13,616 bases of DNA, taken from assembly GCA_045617525.1 (NCBI GenBank), contig JAZLIT010000007.1, forward strand, positions 1 through 13,616, given 5' to 3'. Below are positions 13,214-13,616 of the stretch, in pieces; positions within the stretch are counted from its first letter, which is position 1; each line of letters opens with the position of its first letter. The translations under genes were made by a program, and so were the position numbers. Below the pieces are notes generated by a model that worked only from the letters and a program-made list of their open reading frames with translations, had not been told where the DNA came from and did no database searches. Source of the stretch: JAZLIT01 sp045617525. Its GTDB lineage: Bacteria; Bacillota; Bacilli; Bacillales_A; Planococcaceae.

Positions 13214-13229
13214 CTTTACATCATTAAAA

Positions 13230-13430
13230 TTAAAGTTTTACGATGTTTGTAGCTTGTGGTCCACGTTGGCCGTCTTCTACAGAAAATTCAACTTTTTGAC
13301 CTTCGTCAAGTGATTTGAAACCGTCACCTTGGATAGCTGAGAAGTGAGCGAATACGTCTGCTCCGCCTTCAACCTCGATGAAACCGAAACCTTTTTCTGC
13401 GTTAAACCATTTTACTGTACCTTGTGTCAT
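13230..13430 (-). CDS. Cold-shock protein, CspA/CspB family
   Basis: This 66-residue single cold-shock domain is a five-stranded OB-fold that binds single-stranded RNA and DNA and acts as an RNA chaperone or transcription antiterminator. W8, RNP1 KGFGFI (13-18) and RNP2 VFAHF (26-30) are present; most Bacillus members read VFVHF, so Ala28 is a mild variation. The full family length is present, with an acidic surface. The start has GGAGGT 7 bases upstream. It is preceded by a roughly 140-base untranslated leader, typical of cold-inducible csp genes, and followed by a strong terminator. Which paralogue (B, C or D) it is cannot be settled here. Confidence 0.97.
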   Translation of the reverse strand: MTQGTVKWFNAEKGFGFIEVEGGADVFAHFSAIQGDGFKSLDEGQKVEFSVEDGQRGPQATNIVKL

Positions 13431-13573
13431 TTAAATGACCTCCATTAATTATATTTAATAAGATCACATTTTTCCAAAAGAAAAAAATTCACATATTACA
13501 AAAAGTACCCAATAAAACACGAATACACTCTGTAATAGGTGAATTAATTGTTTTCTTGTAACCATCTTATTAA
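13431..13573 (-). promoter_or_regulatory. Long 5' leader of the csp mRNA with complementary ends
   Basis: The predicted transcript starts near 13571. Its first bases TTAATAAGAT (13564-13573, minus sense) are exactly complementary to ATCTTATTAA (13455-13464), 11 bases upstream of the GGAGGT at 13438-13443. Leader length is about 140 bases, as in other csp genes whose leaders refold with temperature. The pairing is visible; the switch role is inferred. Confidence 0.5.
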
Positions 13574-13577
13574 CTTT

Positions 13578-13606
13578 ATTATACAATATAAAATTACGTT
13601 TGTCTA
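13578..13606 (-). promoter_or_regulatory. Sigma-A promoter of the csp gene
   Basis: On the minus strand TAGACA (13601-13606), an exact 17-base spacer and a perfect TATAAT (13578-13583) form a strong promoter. Confidence 0.8.
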
Positions 13607-13616
13607 GTACAAATCG

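Larger units (their letters stand above)
12837..13229. other. Non-coding stretch with two hairpins and a GC-richer block
   Basis: No convincing gene is seen here. It holds the hairpin TGTCCC/GGGACA (12896-12920), a bidirectional terminator (12925-12970), a GC-richer block of about 110 bases (about 13030-13140) with three CGTC copies, two of them CGTCAG, and the csp terminator (13172-13213). The GC-richer block contrasts with the AT-rich flanks and could be a mobile-element remnant or a structured RNA; neither can be shown from the window. Confidence 0.5.

Noticed and set aside
13068..13313. Plus-strand frame starting MTTSALARPVRQTP
   Set aside because: It has no ribosome-binding site, runs through the csp terminator and into antisense of the csp gene, and changes composition halfway. 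It is treated as non-coding, although the block it begins in is reported as a finding.
1..13616. CRISPR array, prophage or complete insertion sequence
   Set aside because: No regularly spaced direct repeats, no cas, phage structural, integrase or transposase frames are present.

Overview
The window looks like core chromosome of a low-GC, endospore-forming Firmicute. The conserved set SftA, YtpR, YtpQ, M42 peptidase (YtoP-like), YtzB, YtnP, TrmB and YtlR matches the yt* neighbourhood of Bacillus subtilis. AT-rich intergenic DNA, strong GGAGG ribosome-binding sites and a Tlp-like spore protein behind a sigma-G-type promoter agree with this. Protein flavour suggests the Planococcaceae (Lysinibacillus/Solibacillus-like), but that is inference. 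Most genes lie on the minus strand.

Layout, left to right. Positions 1-1125 hold the N-terminal 375 residues of the DNA translocase SftA, which runs off the left edge. Positions 1332-2758 hold ytpQ-ytpR, overlapping by 4 bp. Next come a small lipoprotein (2857-3372), a DUF84/YjjX-type purine NTP phosphatase (3468-3998) and an M42 aminopeptidase (4188-5264). Divergent from the peptidase is a plus-strand group: a YtzB-like PepSY protein, an unrecognised membrane-anchored protein and a GNAT acetyltransferase (5417-7023). Positions 7077-10609 hold a probable four-gene minus-strand operon: NERD-like protein, YtlR lipid kinase, TrmB tRNA methyltransferase and YtnP lactonase. It starts behind a consensus -35 box and ends at a terminator shared with the GNAT gene.

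The right part (10.8-13.2 kb) is more accessory. It holds a small SH3-like/Gly-rich membrane protein, a DUF2268 (YjaZ-type) zinc protease with a sigma-K/E-like -10 element, a Tlp-like spore protein with a good sigma-G-like promoter, an 84-residue conserved-looking protein of unknown function, and about 390 bp of non-coding DNA with two hairpins and a GC-richer block. A cold-shock protein gene with a roughly 140-nt leader closes the window.

Several starts were moved downstream of the longest possible reading frame because the ribosome-binding site decides the start (M42 peptidase, GNAT, YtnP, TrmB, YtlR, Tlp-like). I see no CRISPR array, tRNA, rRNA, intact mobile element or defence cassette. 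No clear new multi-gene system is evident. The best leads are the sporulation-type promoters in front of poorly known genes, the csp leader with complementary ends, and the unexplained block near 13.05 kb.
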